Below are positions 33,190 through 42,540 of a stretch of 64,000 nucleotides of DNA, piece by piece. Position numbers and translations under genes: made by a program. Source of the stretch: Pseudomonas oryzae (GTDB lineage Bacteria; Pseudomonadota; Gammaproteobacteria; Pseudomonadales; Pseudomonadaceae); assembly GCF_900104805.1 (NCBI RefSeq), contig NZ_LT629751.1:434001-498000 (forward strand), read 5' to 3'. The notes beneath the pieces were generated by a model. The model was not told where the DNA came from. It was given only the letters and a program-made list of their open reading frames with translations, and did not search any database. Positions within the stretch are counted from its first letter, which is position 1; every line of letters begins with the position of its first letter.

Positions 33190-33924
33190 TCAGTCCTTGG
33201 CGATCAGGTTGCCGGCGTGCAGGCCGCACTCCTTGTGGGTCGCCTCCTCCCACCACCAGCGCCCTTCGCGTTCGTGCTGGTTGGGCAGCACCGGACGGGT
33301 GCAGGGCTCGCAGCCGATGCTGATGTAGCCTTGCTCGTGCAGCGGGTTGTAGGGGATCTCCAGCATGCGGATGTAGCCCCAGACTTCCTCGCTGCTCATG
33401 TTGGCCAGCGGGTTGAACTTGTACAGCGGCTTGTCGGCGCTGGAGAAGGCGCTATCCAGTTCCAGCGCGGCGACCTTGCTGCGGGTGCCGGGGCTCTGGT
33501 CGCGGCGCTGGCCGGTGGCCCAGGCGCTGACGGTGGCCAGCTTGCGCTTGAGCGGCTCGATCTTGCGGATGCCGCAGCATTCGCCGTGGCCGTCCTTGTA
33601 GAAGCTGAACAGGCCCTTCTCGCGCACCAGCGGCTCGAGCAGGCGCGGATCCGGCGACAGCACCTCGATGGCGATGCCGTAATGCTCGCGCACCTGCTCG
33701 ATGAAGCGGTAGGTCTGCGCGTGCAGACGGCCGGTATCCAGGCTGAACACCCTGACGTTCTTGTTCAGCTTCCAGGCCATGTCCACCAGCACCACATCCT
33801 CGGCGCCGCTGAAGGAGATCCACAGGTCGTCGCCGAAGTGCTCGAAGGCAAGCTTGAGCACCTCCTGCGGAGATTTGTCGGCGTAGGCGGCCGCCAGGGC
33901 GGCAACATCGAGGGTCTGGCTCAT
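33190..33924 (-). CDS. cysH: Assimilatory adenylyl-sulfate (APS) reductase
   Basis: CysH reduces activated sulfate to sulfite for cysteine synthesis. The 244-aa product has the PP-loop-like [14 protein letters not shown], the 4Fe-4S Cys pairs ECCGIRK and CEPCTRP that mark APS rather than PAPS reductases, and the C-terminal catalytic KECGLH. The upstream 240 nt contain AT-rich TTATTTGGTTATTTC-type sequence on the minus strand that could serve CysB control, though I cannot assign a site. Confidence 0.94.
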   Translation of the reverse strand: MSQTLDVAALAAAYADKSPQEVLKLAFEHFGDDLWISFSGAEDVVLVDMAWKLNKNVRVFSLDTGRLHAQTYRFIEQVREHYGIAIEVLSPDPRLLEPLVREKGLFSFYKDGHGECCGIRKIEPLKRKLATVSAWATGQRRDQSPGTRSKVAALELDSAFSSADKPLYKFNPLANMSSEEVWGYIRMLEIPYNPLHEQGYISIGCEPCTRPVLPNQHEREGRWWWEEATHKECGLHAGNLIAKD

Positions 33925-34164
33925 CGGGCAATTCCGCTTCTTCTAGTAGGGTGAAAGCTGCGGTCATGGTAGCAGCTCGGTGTTTATGCGTAGAAATAAC
34001 CAAATAACGCTGTATGCCTGCCAAAAGGGAATATGTGTCGGCGTGCCTGCCCCGGCGTTCATTTGCGCTTGCAGGGGCGAGCCGACGCGTGCCGCGTTGC
34101 GCCGGCGCGGCCAAGTCGCTAGAGTGCCGCCTCCTTTCTTGGCCGAATAATTGAGGAGTGCCCT

Positions 34165-34782
34165 GTGGAAATCGCCTGCCTTGATCTCGAGGGCGTACTG
34201 GTCCCGGAAATCTGGATCGCCTTCGCCGAAAAAACCGGAATCGACGCGCTCAAGGCGACCACCCGCGACATTCCCGACTACGACGTGCTGATGAAGCAGC
34301 GCATGCGCATCCTCGACGAGCACGGCCTCAAGCTGCGCGACATCCAGGAAGTGATCGCCACCCTCAAGCCGCTGGACGGCGCGGTGGAGTTCGTCGACTG
34401 GCTGCGCGAGCGCTTCCAGGTGGTGATCCTCTCCGACACCTTCTACGAGTTCTCCCAGCCGCTGATGCGTCAGCTCGGCTTCCCGACCCTGCTGTGCCAC
34501 CGCCTGATCACCGACGAGACCGACCGCGTGGTGGACTACCAGCTGCGCCAGAAGGATCCCAAGCGCCAGTCGGTGATCGCCCTGAAGAGCCTGTACTACC
34601 GGGTGATCGCCGCCGGCGACTCGTACAACGACACCACCATGCTCTCCGAGGCGCACGCCGGCATCCTGTTCCACGCCCCGGACAACGTGATCCGCGAGTT
34701 CCCGCAGTTCCCGGCGGTGCACACCTACGAAGACCTCAAGCGCGAGTTCCTCAAGGCGTCCAGCCGCGAGCTCAGCCTGTAA
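34165..34782 (+). CDS. thrH: Bifunctional phosphoserine phosphatase/homoserine phosphotransferase
   Basis: The 205-aa HAD protein has nucleophile D7 in LDLEGVL, the SDTFYEFS motif, a Lys-bearing segment and GDSYNDTTM. ThrH of P. aeruginosa transfers phosphate from phosphoserine to homoserine. The product matches it along its length. It lies directly beside cysH (divergent), the usual Pseudomonas context, and is the last core gene before the ectoine region. Confidence 0.93.
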   Translation: MEIACLDLEGVLVPEIWIAFAEKTGIDALKATTRDIPDYDVLMKQRMRILDEHGLKLRDIQEVIATLKPLDGAVEFVDWLRERFQVVILSDTFYEFSQPLMRQLGFPTLLCHRLITDETDRVVDYQLRQKDPKRQSVIALKSLYYRVIAAGDSYNDTTMLSEAHAGILFHAPDNVIREFPQFPAVHTYEDLKREFLKASSRELSL

Positions 34783-34801
34783 GCGCTGACTGATGTGAAA
34801 G

Positions 34802-34827
34802 CGAGGCCCGCCATAGTGCGGGCCTCG
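34802..34827 (+). terminator. Terminator after thrH
   Basis: Stem CGAGGCCCGC (34802-34811) with GCGGGCCTCG (34818-34827) has a 6-nt loop, 19 nt after the stop, followed by TCGTTTC. A second inverted repeat (GGAGCCC 34874-34880 with GGGCTCC 34897-34903) lies beside the end of the opposite uehC gene. Confidence 0.7.
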
Positions 34828-34913
34828 TCGTTTCTGGCGGACGGGAGTAAAGGGCGGCGGCAGACGTAGAAGTGGAGCCCGTGCCTCTCCGGGAGAGGGC
34901 TCCGCCAGACGGC

Positions 34914-36197
34914 TTAGCGGAAGGCCAGATCCCTGAGTGCCAGGGTGATTTGGGGGAAGACGATCAGCAGCGCTGACATCAGTAGCAGGATGGCGAAGAA
35001 GGGCAGGCTGCCGCGGATCACCTCGAAGTAGGGGCGCTTGAAGATGGCGATCGCGGTGAAGATGTCGCAGCCGAACGGTGGCGTCGCCGAACCGATGGCC
35101 GCCTGCAGGGTGATGATGGTGCCAACCAGCACCGGGTCCAGGCCGGAGGCCTTGATCGCCGGGGTGAAGATCGGCACGAGGATCAGCATCACCACGATCG
35201 GGTCAACGAACATGCAGCCGATGAAGAAGGCTACCGAAATGATGATCAGCAGTTCGGTTGGCGAGGCGCTCATCAGGCCGATGCCTGCGAGGATCTGTTG
35301 GGGAATCTGCGCGAAGGAGATGACCCAGGAGAACGCGGAGCCTGCAGCGACCAGGATGAAGACCACGGCAGTGATCAGTCCGGTGGACAGTGCGATGGAA
35401 CCCAGTTCCTTCAGATGCAGGCGACGGAATATCACGACTTCGAGCACCAGCGCGTAGAGCACTGAAATCGAAGCGGCTTCAGTCGGGCTGAATGCCCCGG
35501 AATAGATGCCGCCGATGCAGATGACCGGCAGCAGCATGGGCAGGATGGCGCGGCGGCACAGGCGCAGCCGCTCGCTCCACGGCATGGCCGGAGCCTGCGG
35601 AATCCCTTCGCGACGCGCGTAGAAGTAGCAGTAGGCCGAGAGCAGCAGCATCAGTACCAGGCCGGGGCCGATGCCGGCGATGAACAGCTCGGCCACCGAG
35701 GTTCCCGACACCACGCCGTAGATGATCATGCCGATGCTCGGTGGGATCAGCAGGGCGATGTCGGAGGCATTGATGATCAGAGCGAGCACGAAGCTGTCCT
35801 TGTAGCCCTGCTGCAGCATCTTGGGCCGCATGATGCTGCCAACGCCGACCACGGTGGCCTGGGTGGAACCGGAGACCGCGCCGAACAGGGCGCAGCTCAC
35901 CGCCGTGGTGATGGCCATGCCTCCGCGCATGTGGCCGACGAAGGCCATGGCGACATCGAGCAGACGGTTGGCGGTGGCGCCGCGGGTGATGATGTCGGCG
36001 GCGAGAATGAACATCGGCACGGCGACCAGGGCGGCCGGGCGGATGCCGGCGATCATCTGCTGGATGATGAATTCCGGTCCCATGTTGAAAAAGGCGACGA
36101 AGCCGATCCCGGCCGCGGCCAGCAGGGTGGTCATCATCGGGAAGCCCAGCAGCAGGAGGCTGAGCATCACGATCAGCAGTACGGTTGTCATGTCCAT
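34914..36197 (-). CDS. uehC: TRAP transporter large permease (ectoine uptake), DctM type
   Basis: The 427-aa membrane protein has the DctM pattern: an N-terminal LLLGFPMMTTLLAAAGIGF, a SCALFGAVSGSTQATVVGVGSIMRPKML motif, IPPSIGMIIYG, and GCDIFTAIAIF near the C-terminus. It forms the substrate channel of a Na+-driven TRAP importer with the adjacent small permease. Assignment to ectoine uptake comes from the neighbouring enuR, doe and eut genes. Start is ATG 36197 or the ATG two codons later. It follows uehB by 10 nt. Confidence 0.85.
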   Translation of the reverse strand: MDMTTVLLIVMLSLLLLGFPMMTTLLAAAGIGFVAFFNMGPEFIIQQMIAGIRPAALVAVPMFILAADIITRGATANRLLDVAMAFVGHMRGGMAITTAVSCALFGAVSGSTQATVVGVGSIMRPKMLQQGYKDSFVLALIINASDIALLIPPSIGMIIYGVVSGTSVAELFIAGIGPGLVLMLLLSAYCYFYARREGIPQAPAMPWSERLRLCRRAILPMLLPVICIGGIYSGAFSPTEAASISVLYALVLEVVIFRRLHLKELGSIALSTGLITAVVFILVAAGSAFSWVISFAQIPQQILAGIGLMSASPTELLIIISVAFFIGCMFVDPIVVMLILVPIFTPAIKASGLDPVLVGTIITLQAAIGSATPPFGCDIFTAIAIFKRPYFEVIRGSLPFFAILLLMSALLIVFPQITLALRDLAFR

Positions 36198-36207
36198 GGC
36201 GGCGGGC

Positions 36208-36744
36208 TCAGGCTTGGGGCGGGAGAGAGGTGTGGGGGTTGCAGCGCGACGCGTCGATGCAGCCACTCAGCACCATGAGCTGCAGACCGGCATGGCGCAG
36301 GAACTGCAGGCCGGTCAGGCCAAGGCCCAGGGGAATCACTATGTAGATGTAATGGAGGGGGAGTTGCAGGGCCGATGAGGCGCGACCGATCCGGGCCGCG
36401 CTCTGGACGTAGCCGATCGATGCCCAGGTCAGCCAGAGGATCAGGCCGGCGGTGAGCAGGTTGATCAGCAGCAGGGCCAGGGCTGCGCTGCGCCCGCGCA
36501 AATGTTCGATGCAGGCGCTCATGCTGATGTGGCGGGCATGGCGGGCGGCGAAGCTGCAGCCAACGAAGGTGATGAAGATGACGAGGAACTGGTTGAGCTC
36601 CTCGGAGAAGTACAGGCTTTGGTTGAACAGGTAGCGCCCGAAGACGTTGCCGATCGAGTTCAGGGCCATCAACAGGACCGAGGCAGCCAGGATGCAGGCC
36701 TCCAGTTTGTCCAGCACCCAGTCCAGTTTTCGCAAGTAAACCAT
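36208..36744 (-). CDS. uehB: TRAP transporter small permease (ectoine uptake), DctQ type
   Basis: A 178-aa protein with four predicted membrane helices and the DctQ core NVFGRYLFNQSLYFSEELNQ. It pairs with the DctM-type permease just downstream. A strong SD (GGAGG) precedes ATG 36744. The matching binding protein is not adjacent; it lies at 40736-41773 on the other strand. Confidence 0.85.
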   Translation of the reverse strand: MVYLRKLDWVLDKLEACILAASVLLMALNSIGNVFGRYLFNQSLYFSEELNQFLVIFITFVGCSFAARHARHISMSACIEHLRGRSAALALLLINLLTAGLILWLTWASIGYVQSAARIGRASSALQLPLHYIYIVIPLGLGLTGLQFLRHAGLQLMVLSGCIDASRCNPHTSLPPQA

Positions 36745-36797
36745 GGGGACCTCCAGCCGCCAGGCAAGGCGGCAGTTGTTTTTGTTGTACGTCTCCG

Positions 36798-36826
36798 ACC
36801 TTATCCCTGGCTAAAAATCACGTCAA
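36798..36826 (-). promoter_or_regulatory. Candidate promoter for uehBC
   Basis: On the minus strand, TTGACG (36826-36821) and TAAGGT (36803-36798) are 17 bp apart in the 143-bp enuR-uehB gap, suggesting that the permease genes are not only read from the enuR promoter. Confidence 0.5.
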
Positions 36827-36887
36827 TTTTTGCTTGTCATGATTCTTTCTGAATTGATCCGATATTGTTGTGGTTTTTGCTGCGCCC

Positions 36888-38291
36888 TCAGAACACGAAG
36901 TGCAGTGGCGCCGGCGAGGTATCCAGCAGTTCCCTGAGGGTGCGCAGCCCCACCTGCAGGCGTGAGCGGCTCTGTTCGGCTCCCAGGGTGATGCGTACGT
37001 GGCGGTTGTCCTGATTGGGGCCGGGCAGGAAGGGCTCGGCCGGATGGATCATCACGCCTTCCTGGCGGGCGTAGCGAACGAACTTCTCGGCCTGCCAGTG
37101 CTCGGGCAGCTCGGCCCAGATGAGCATGCCGTTGGGGTGGGCCTTGTACCGGCAGGGGCCGAGCAGCTCGCGAGCCATCTGCTGGCGCGCGGCGAACTCC
37201 TGTTGCTGGTAGGCGATCATCTGGTCGAGCGTGCCGTCCTGCATCCACCAACTGGCGATCTCGAAGGGCATCAGGGTGGCCATCCAGGTGGTACTGCGCA
37301 GGCGGCCGACGGCTTGGTGCACCAGGTTGGGCGGGGTGATCAGATACCCGGCGCGCATGCCCGGCAGGGTCACCTTGGTCAGGCTGGTGGCATAGAAGCT
37401 GCGATTGGGCAGCAGGGCAGAAAGTGGCGCGGAGCGGTTCGGCTCCAGCGCGCCATAGACATCGTCCTCGATCACCAGCAGGTCGTGCCGCTCGACCACT
37501 TCGGCAATCGCCTGGCGGCGTGCAGGGCCCATGGTGTCGCTGGTCGGGTTGTTCATCGTCGGCGTGCAGAACAGCACCCTTGCGCCGCCTTGCCGGCAGG
37601 CGGCGTCCAGGGCCTCCGGCAGCAGTCCTTGCTCGTCGGTATCGACACCCTTGAGCTTGAAGTGCAGGGTCTGCGCCAGGGCCATCGGCAGCATGCCTGT
37701 TTCCCGCTCGCACAGCACGGTTTCGCCAGGCTTGACCACCGTGGCCATGGCTATGGTCAGGGCGTGAGCCGCACCGTTGCAGAACAGCATGTGGTCTGGA
37801 TTGGCTGGCATTTTCTGCTGCTGGCCCAGCCAGTCGCAGACCACCTCGCGATGCCGGCTCAGGCCCTCGGTGGGATGGAACGAGGTGATGAAGTCCTCGC
37901 GTCCCTCGCGTGCCAGGCGCTCGAGTGACTCGCGGTAGAGGCGCACATGACGAGGCGTGCACACCGGATGGGCGGTGGAAAGGTCGATGCCACGATGCGG
38001 GTTGTCCTGCTCGTCGGTGGACAGATAGTCCGCCTCGCTGTTCAGGGTGCGGCTGCGCACGAAGGTGCCGTTGCCGACCTGGGCGTAGATCACGCCCTCC
38101 TTCTCGGCATGGGCGTAGGCGTTACTCACCGTCTGTACGCTCACGCCCAGTTGTTCGGCCAGTTCGCGATGAGTGGGCAGGCGGCTGCCGGGTTGCAGTG
38201 CGCCGCTGTTGATGGCTTCGGTCAGTGCGTTGCCGATGGCGAGGTACTTGGGCTGCCCATTGCGGATGAAGGGCTTCAGGTCAATTGTCAT
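36888..38291 (-). CDS. enuR: MocR-type PLP-dependent regulator of ectoine use (EnuR)
   Basis: The 467-aa protein fuses an N-terminal GntR winged helix (SRLPTHRELAEQLGVSVQTV) to a class I aminotransferase-like domain with K306 in SLTKVTLPG as the expected PLP lysine. EnuR represses ectoine catabolism and is relieved by pathway intermediates that bind PLP. It is divergent from doeA with a 139-bp shared control region carrying an 8-bp inverted repeat, and precedes uehBC on its own strand. The position and architecture make the assignment firm; a generic PdxR/GabR-like role is the alternative. Confidence 0.88.
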   Translation of the reverse strand: MTIDLKPFIRNGQPKYLAIGNALTEAINSGALQPGSRLPTHRELAEQLGVSVQTVSNAYAHAEKEGVIYAQVGNGTFVRSRTLNSEADYLSTDEQDNPHRGIDLSTAHPVCTPRHVRLYRESLERLAREGREDFITSFHPTEGLSRHREVVCDWLGQQQKMPANPDHMLFCNGAAHALTIAMATVVKPGETVLCERETGMLPMALAQTLHFKLKGVDTDEQGLLPEALDAACRQGGARVLFCTPTMNNPTSDTMGPARRQAIAEVVERHDLLVIEDDVYGALEPNRSAPLSALLPNRSFYATSLTKVTLPGMRAGYLITPPNLVHQAVGRLRSTTWMATLMPFEIASWWMQDGTLDQMIAYQQQEFAARQQMARELLGPCRYKAHPNGMLIWAELPEHWQAEKFVRYARQEGVMIHPAEPFLPGPNQDNRHVRITLGAEQSRSRLQVGLRTLRELLDTSPAPLHFVF

Positions 38292-38430
38292 GGTTCAATA
38301 TTTTCCTTGACGGCAATTTGTACTGGTATGAATACTGCGAACCAGGCCGGATTGACTTGTCTTTTCGAAAATCATTCTAGCCCATCTCAGTACAATGCAG
38401 TGAACAAAATGTCCATTCCGAGATGTAGTC
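38292..38430. promoter_or_regulatory. enuR-doeA divergent control region
   Basis: It contains an inverted repeat TTGTACTG (38318-38325) and CAGTACAA (38388-38395) 62 bp apart, and a direct repeat TACTG (38321 and 38333). These are candidate EnuR operators. A TTGACT (38352-38357) is present, and TACAAT overlaps the right arm, 35 nt before doeA; neither makes a well-spaced consensus promoter. Confidence 0.5.
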
Positions 38431-39618
38431 ATGAATGAAACGACTCTGAGCTTCAGTCGGGAGGAGTACGCCCAACGCCTCGCCAAGGTGCGCCGCGCCA
38501 TGGTCGAGCGTGGTCTGGACGTCCTCATCGTGCACGACCCGTCCAACATGGCCTGGCTCACCGGCTATGACGGCTGGTCCTTCTACACCCCGCAGTGCGT
38601 GGTGGTCGGTCAGTCGGGCAATCCGCTGTGGTATGGCCGTGGCATCGATGCCAATGGCGCGCGCCGCACGGTCTATCTGCCCGAGGAGGATATCGCCTCC
38701 TACAGCGACCGATATGTCATGAATCCGCCGCATCACGCGCTCGATTACCTCTGCGAGGAAGTTCTGCCCGGTCGCGGCTGGACGCAGGGCACGATCGGCG
38801 TGGAGATGGACAACTACTACTACAGCGCCACTTCGCACCAGGCGCTGCTGCGCGGCCTGCCCGAGGCTCGCCTGGTCGACGCCACCGGCCTGGTCAACTG
38901 GTGCCGGGCGGTCAAGTCGCCGACCGAGGTGGAGTACATGCGCGTCGCTGCGCGCATCGTCGAGAACATGCATCGCGCGATCATCGAAATGGTCGAGCCG
39001 GGCCTGCCCAAGAACGTTCTGGTAGGCGAGATCTACCGGGTGGCCTGCGAGGGGCACGACGGCAAGTTCGGCGACTACCCGGCCATCGTGCCGATGCTGC
39101 CCTCCGGTAAGGATGCCTCGGCGCCGCATCTGACCTGGGACGACCGTCCGTTCCGCAAGGGCGAGGGTACCTTCTTCGAGATTGCCGGTTGCCACAAGCG
39201 CTACCACTGCCCGCTGTCGCGCACGCTGTACCTGGGCGAGCCGCCGGCGGCATTCCGCAGGGCCGAAGAGGCGATCAATGCCGGTCTTGAGGCCGGCCTG
39301 GCGGTGGCCAAGCCCGGCAACACCTGCGGCGATATCGCCCGCGAACTCAACAGCACCCTGCGCCGCTACGGCTACGACCGCGGCGACAATCGCTGCGGCT
39401 ACCCGATCGGTCTGAGCTATCCGCCGGACTGGGGCGAGCGCACCATGAGTCTGCGTGAAAGCGACCAGACGGTGCTCAAGCCGGGGATGACCTTCCACTT
39501 CATGCCGGGACTCTGGCTGGACGACTGGGGGCTGGAAACCACGGAGAGCATCCTGATCACCGAGACGGGCGTGGAAACCCTCTGCAACTTCCCGCGACAA
39601 CTGTTCGTCAAGCCCTGA
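38431..39618 (+). CDS. doeA: Ectoine hydrolase
   Basis: DoeA opens the ectoine ring, giving N-alpha-acetyl-diaminobutyrate. The 395-aa protein has the creatinase/M24 fold: an N-terminal domain with DVLIVHDPSNMAWLTGYDGWSF and a pita-bread domain with GTFFEIAGCHKRYHC and the C-terminal ESILITE. It begins the + strand operon and is followed by doeB after 12 nt, matching the standard doeAB pairing. Confidence 0.93.
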   Translation: MNETTLSFSREEYAQRLAKVRRAMVERGLDVLIVHDPSNMAWLTGYDGWSFYTPQCVVVGQSGNPLWYGRGIDANGARRTVYLPEEDIASYSDRYVMNPPHHALDYLCEEVLPGRGWTQGTIGVEMDNYYYSATSHQALLRGLPEARLVDATGLVNWCRAVKSPTEVEYMRVAARIVENMHRAIIEMVEPGLPKNVLVGEIYRVACEGHDGKFGDYPAIVPMLPSGKDASAPHLTWDDRPFRKGEGTFFEIAGCHKRYHCPLSRTLYLGEPPAAFRRAEEAINAGLEAGLAVAKPGNTCGDIARELNSTLRRYGYDRGDNRCGYPIGLSYPPDWGERTMSLRESDQTVLKPGMTFHFMPGLWLDDWGLETTESILITETGVETLCNFPRQLFVKP

Positions 39619-39630
39619 GTGGAGTGTGCG

Positions 39631-40674
39631 ATGACTACATCCAACAAGGCAGGTCTGGCGGCGCTGGGAGGCGCCGCTCTGCCGGCCACGACCATCAGCG
39701 CGACCGTCGACTTCGAACGTGACGGCGTCCAGCACGGCTTCCTCAAGCTGCCGTACTCCCACGACCAGTCCGCCTGGGGCTGCATCATGCTGCCGGTCAC
39801 CGTGGTGAAGAATGGCAGCGGGCCGACGGCCCTGCTGACTGGCGGCAACCACGGCGACGAATACGAAGGCATCACCGCGCTGCTCAAGCTGGCCGCCGAG
39901 CTGCGCGCCGAGGACGTGCAGGGCAGGGTGATCATCGTTCCGGCGATGAACTTCCCGGCGGCGCGCAACGGCAGCCGTACTTCGCCGATCGACAAGGGCA
40001 ATCTCAATCGCGCCTTCCCCGGCCACCCGCATGGCAGCATCACCGAGCGTATCGCGGACTATTTCCAGCGCTATCTGGTACCGATGTGCGACTACGCTCT
40101 GGATATCCACTCCGGCGGCAAGACACTGGACTTCGTGCCCTTCGCGGCGGCTCATCGCCTGCCGGATGCCGCCCAGGAGGCGCGCTGCATCGAGGGCGCC
40201 CGCCTGTTCGGGGCACCAGCCTGCATGGTGCTGTTCGAGCTGGATGCCGCCTCGCTGTACGACACGGCGGTCGAGGCTCAGGGCAAGGTGTTCGTGACCA
40301 CGGAGCTGCGCGGCGGTGGCACCACCACGCCGGAAACCATGGCGATCGCCGATCGCGGCGTGCGCAATTTCCTGCGCTTCGCCGGCATCATCGAGGGTGA
40401 GCCGGAGCTGCCGGACGAGGCGCCGCTACAGCTCGACATGCCGGATGCCAGCTGCTATGTGCAGAGCATCCACGAGGGCATTCTCGAGCTGACCTGCAGT
40501 CTCGGTCAGCGGATCAGGCGCGGCGATCTGGTCGCCCGAGTGCATACCCTCGAGCGCACCGGGGTGCCGCCGGCCGAGTATCGTGCCGAGCGGGACGGCG
40601 TGCTGGTCGCCCGGCGCTTCCCCGCGCTGGTCGCCATCGGCGATACGGTGGCTGTAATTGCCGATGTGCTCTGA
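39631..40674 (+). CDS. doeB: N-alpha-acetyl-L-2,4-diaminobutyrate deacetylase
   Basis: A 347-aa zinc deacylase of the succinylglutamate desuccinylase/aspartoacylase family. Metal ligands are visible in GGNHGDEYEG and the later DIHSGG, with NLNRAFPG between. It converts the DoeA product to diaminobutyrate and acetate. ATG 39631 has the SD GGAGTGTG; the ORF frame opens 12 nt earlier at a GTG abutting the doeA stop. Confidence 0.92.
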   Translation: MTTSNKAGLAALGGAALPATTISATVDFERDGVQHGFLKLPYSHDQSAWGCIMLPVTVVKNGSGPTALLTGGNHGDEYEGITALLKLAAELRAEDVQGRVIIVPAMNFPAARNGSRTSPIDKGNLNRAFPGHPHGSITERIADYFQRYLVPMCDYALDIHSGGKTLDFVPFAAAHRLPDAAQEARCIEGARLFGAPACMVLFELDAASLYDTAVEAQGKVFVTTELRGGGTTTPETMAIADRGVRNFLRFAGIIEGEPELPDEAPLQLDMPDASCYVQSIHEGILELTCSLGQRIRRGDLVARVHTLERTGVPPAEYRAERDGVLVARRFPALVAIGDTVAVIADVL

Positions 40675-40735
40675 CGCGCCAGGATCGTACCCCCTTCGCG
40701 TATCCGAAAAACATAACAACTATGGAGACACCACG

Positions 40736-41773
40736 ATGAGCAAGATCGTTAGTCGCTTCAAGCGCGCGGCGCTGGTCGCCGGGATGGGGCTGGCGCTGCT
40801 GGGGCAGGCCGGCCTGGCTGCGGCGGAGGAGTGGAAGTTCGCTCTGGAGGAGGTCAGCGGCAGCGTGCAGGACGCCTATGCACAGAAGTTCAAGCAACTG
40901 ATCGAGGAGAAGAGTGGTGGCGACGTCAAGGTCACTGTCTATCCCTATGGCGCGCTCGGCGAGTCCGAGGATCTGACCGAACTGGTCGCCAACGGCGTGC
41001 TGCAGTTCGCCCATGGCTCTACCGGTATCCTCGGCTCCACGGTGCCGGAAATGCAGCTGTTCACGGTGCCCTACCTGCTTTCCCAGGATAACCGTGTCAA
41101 CCAGCAGGTGCTGTCTTCCAGTCCGACCATCTATGGCCCGCTGGCCGACAAGCTCAAGCAGCGCAACCTGCGGCTGATGAGCATGTACCCGGAAGGGGAA
41201 ATGGTCTGGACCACCAACAAGGAGATCCGCAAGCCCGCCGATTTCGCCAACTTCAAGATGCGGGTGATGGCTTCGCCGATGCTGGTCGAGACCTACAAGG
41301 CATTCGGCGCAGTTCCGACTCCGCTGCCCTACTCGGAAGTCTATGGCGCTCTGCAGCTGAAGATGATCGACGGCCAGGAGAACCCGGTCTTCGCCATCGA
41401 GGAGATGAAGTTCTACGAGGTGACGGACGTACTGACCTGGCCGGGCCACCAGCAGTTCACGGTCGGCGTGCTGTCCAGTGAGTCCTGGTACCAGGGCTTG
41501 CCTGAGGCCCGCCGCAAGCTGATCGACGAAACCATCGCCGAACTGTCGCCCTATATCTTCGACGTCCAGGCCAGCTACAGCGACGAGCGTCTGGCCAAGA
41601 TCCAGCAGACCAAGCCGGGTATCCGCCTGGTCAGGCTCTCGGCCGAAGAGCAGGAGGCGTTCCGCAAGGCCAGCCAGCCGCTGCGTGACACCCTCACCAA
41701 GCTGGCCGGCCAGGAAACCCGTGCGATGCTCGACCAGATCGAGAAGGAAATTGCCGCACTGGAAAAGCGCTGA
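40736..41773 (+). CDS. uehA: TRAP transporter substrate-binding protein (ectoine uptake)
   Basis: A 345-aa DctP-type periplasmic protein with a signal peptide (about 1-29, ending GLAAA) and the family segment DLTELVANGVLQFAHGS. DctP motifs MRVMASPMLVETYKAFGA and VYGALQLKMIDGQENP carry the conserved Arg for substrate carboxylates. It lies after doeB with an SD (TGGAGAC) and is followed by a strong terminator. Its permease partners are on the opposite strand 4 kb away. Confidence 0.9.
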   Translation: MSKIVSRFKRAALVAGMGLALLGQAGLAAAEEWKFALEEVSGSVQDAYAQKFKQLIEEKSGGDVKVTVYPYGALGESEDLTELVANGVLQFAHGSTGILGSTVPEMQLFTVPYLLSQDNRVNQQVLSSSPTIYGPLADKLKQRNLRLMSMYPEGEMVWTTNKEIRKPADFANFKMRVMASPMLVETYKAFGAVPTPLPYSEVYGALQLKMIDGQENPVFAIEEMKFYEVTDVLTWPGHQQFTVGVLSSESWYQGLPEARRKLIDETIAELSPYIFDVQASYSDERLAKIQQTKPGIRLVRLSAEEQEAFRKASQPLRDTLTKLAGQETRAMLDQIEKEIAALEKR

Positions 41774-41835
41774 GTGGGATGACGGGGTGGCGCGCAACCA
41801 GTCGCCGCCCTAGAGCTCGAACCGATCCTGACTTT

Positions 41836-41859
41836 GGCCGGCGATGCAGTTCGCCGGCC
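41836..41859 (+). terminator. Terminator after doeA-doeB-uehA
   Basis: Stem GGCCGGCGA (41836-41844) with TCGCCGGCC (41851-41859) has a 6-nt loop and is followed by a run of seven T. It separates the first three genes from doeX onward. Confidence 0.9.
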
Positions 41860-41902
41860 TTTTTTTCATCTGGCGCGGCCCTGTCCGCGCAGGAGTTGCA
41901 AC

Positions 41903-42394
41903 ATGCGCCTGGACAGTTACGACCTGAAGATTCTGCGCATCCTCCAGCAGAATGGCCGCATCACCAAATCCAGCCTGGCTGAGGCGATCAACCTGTCGGT
42001 CAGTCCCTGCTGGGAGCGCGTCAAGCGCCTCGAAGAGGCTGGCATCATCCGCGGTTATGGCGCCTGGATCGACACCGAGGTGCTGCTCAAGCGGGTAGCC
42101 GTCCTGGTGGAGGTCACCCTCAAGCAGCACAATCGCGAAGCCTTCGTCCGCTTTGAAAGGGCCATGGAGGCCTGTGCCGAGGTCACCGAGTGCTACGCCA
42201 CCGGTGGTGGTGTCGACTACGTCATCAAGGTCATGACCCGCGACATCGATCAGTACCAGCGGCTTGTGGACCAGTGGCTGATGGCCGACCTGGGCATCGA
42301 GCGCTACTTCACCTACATCGTCACCAAGACGATCAAGCAGAGTGAGCCCCCCCTGGAAGTCGAGCCGGCCGGACCTGCCGAAAAAAGCGTCTGA
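41903..42394 (+). CDS. doeX: Lrp/AsnC-family regulator DoeX
   Basis: The 163-aa protein begins MRLDSYDLKILRILQQNGRI, a typical Lrp/AsnC winged HTH with NLSVSPCWERVKRLEEAGII, followed by the RAM ligand-binding domain (CYATGGGVDYVIKVM). DoeX-type regulators accompany doeC and doeD in Halomonas and others. The SD AGGAG is 7 nt before ATG 41903. It sits between terminator 41836-41859 and doeC, separated from doeC by 146 nt containing a 7-bp hairpin (42494-42517). Confidence 0.88.
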   Translation: MRLDSYDLKILRILQQNGRITKSSLAEAINLSVSPCWERVKRLEEAGIIRGYGAWIDTEVLLKRVAVLVEVTLKQHNREAFVRFERAMEACAEVTECYATGGGVDYVIKVMTRDIDQYQRLVDQWLMADLGIERYFTYIVTKTIKQSEPPLEVEPAGPAEKSV

Positions 42395-42540
42395 GGTCCC
42401 CGAGACAACAGAAAAAAGCGCTTTCTGCGTGCTGGTGAAGAGAAAACATCACCTCACCCGCCCCCCTAAAGTAGAGCCGTCAACAAGAACAATCGGTTGC
42501 CCCCCGTGAAGCAACCGGTCCGCTCAGGGGAGCTGCACAC

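Noticed and set aside
34783-34913. Integrase, insertion sequence or attachment site at the left edge of the accessory region
   Set aside because: Only two hairpins are present; no recombinase gene, tRNA or matching direct repeat was found here or near 55.6 kb.
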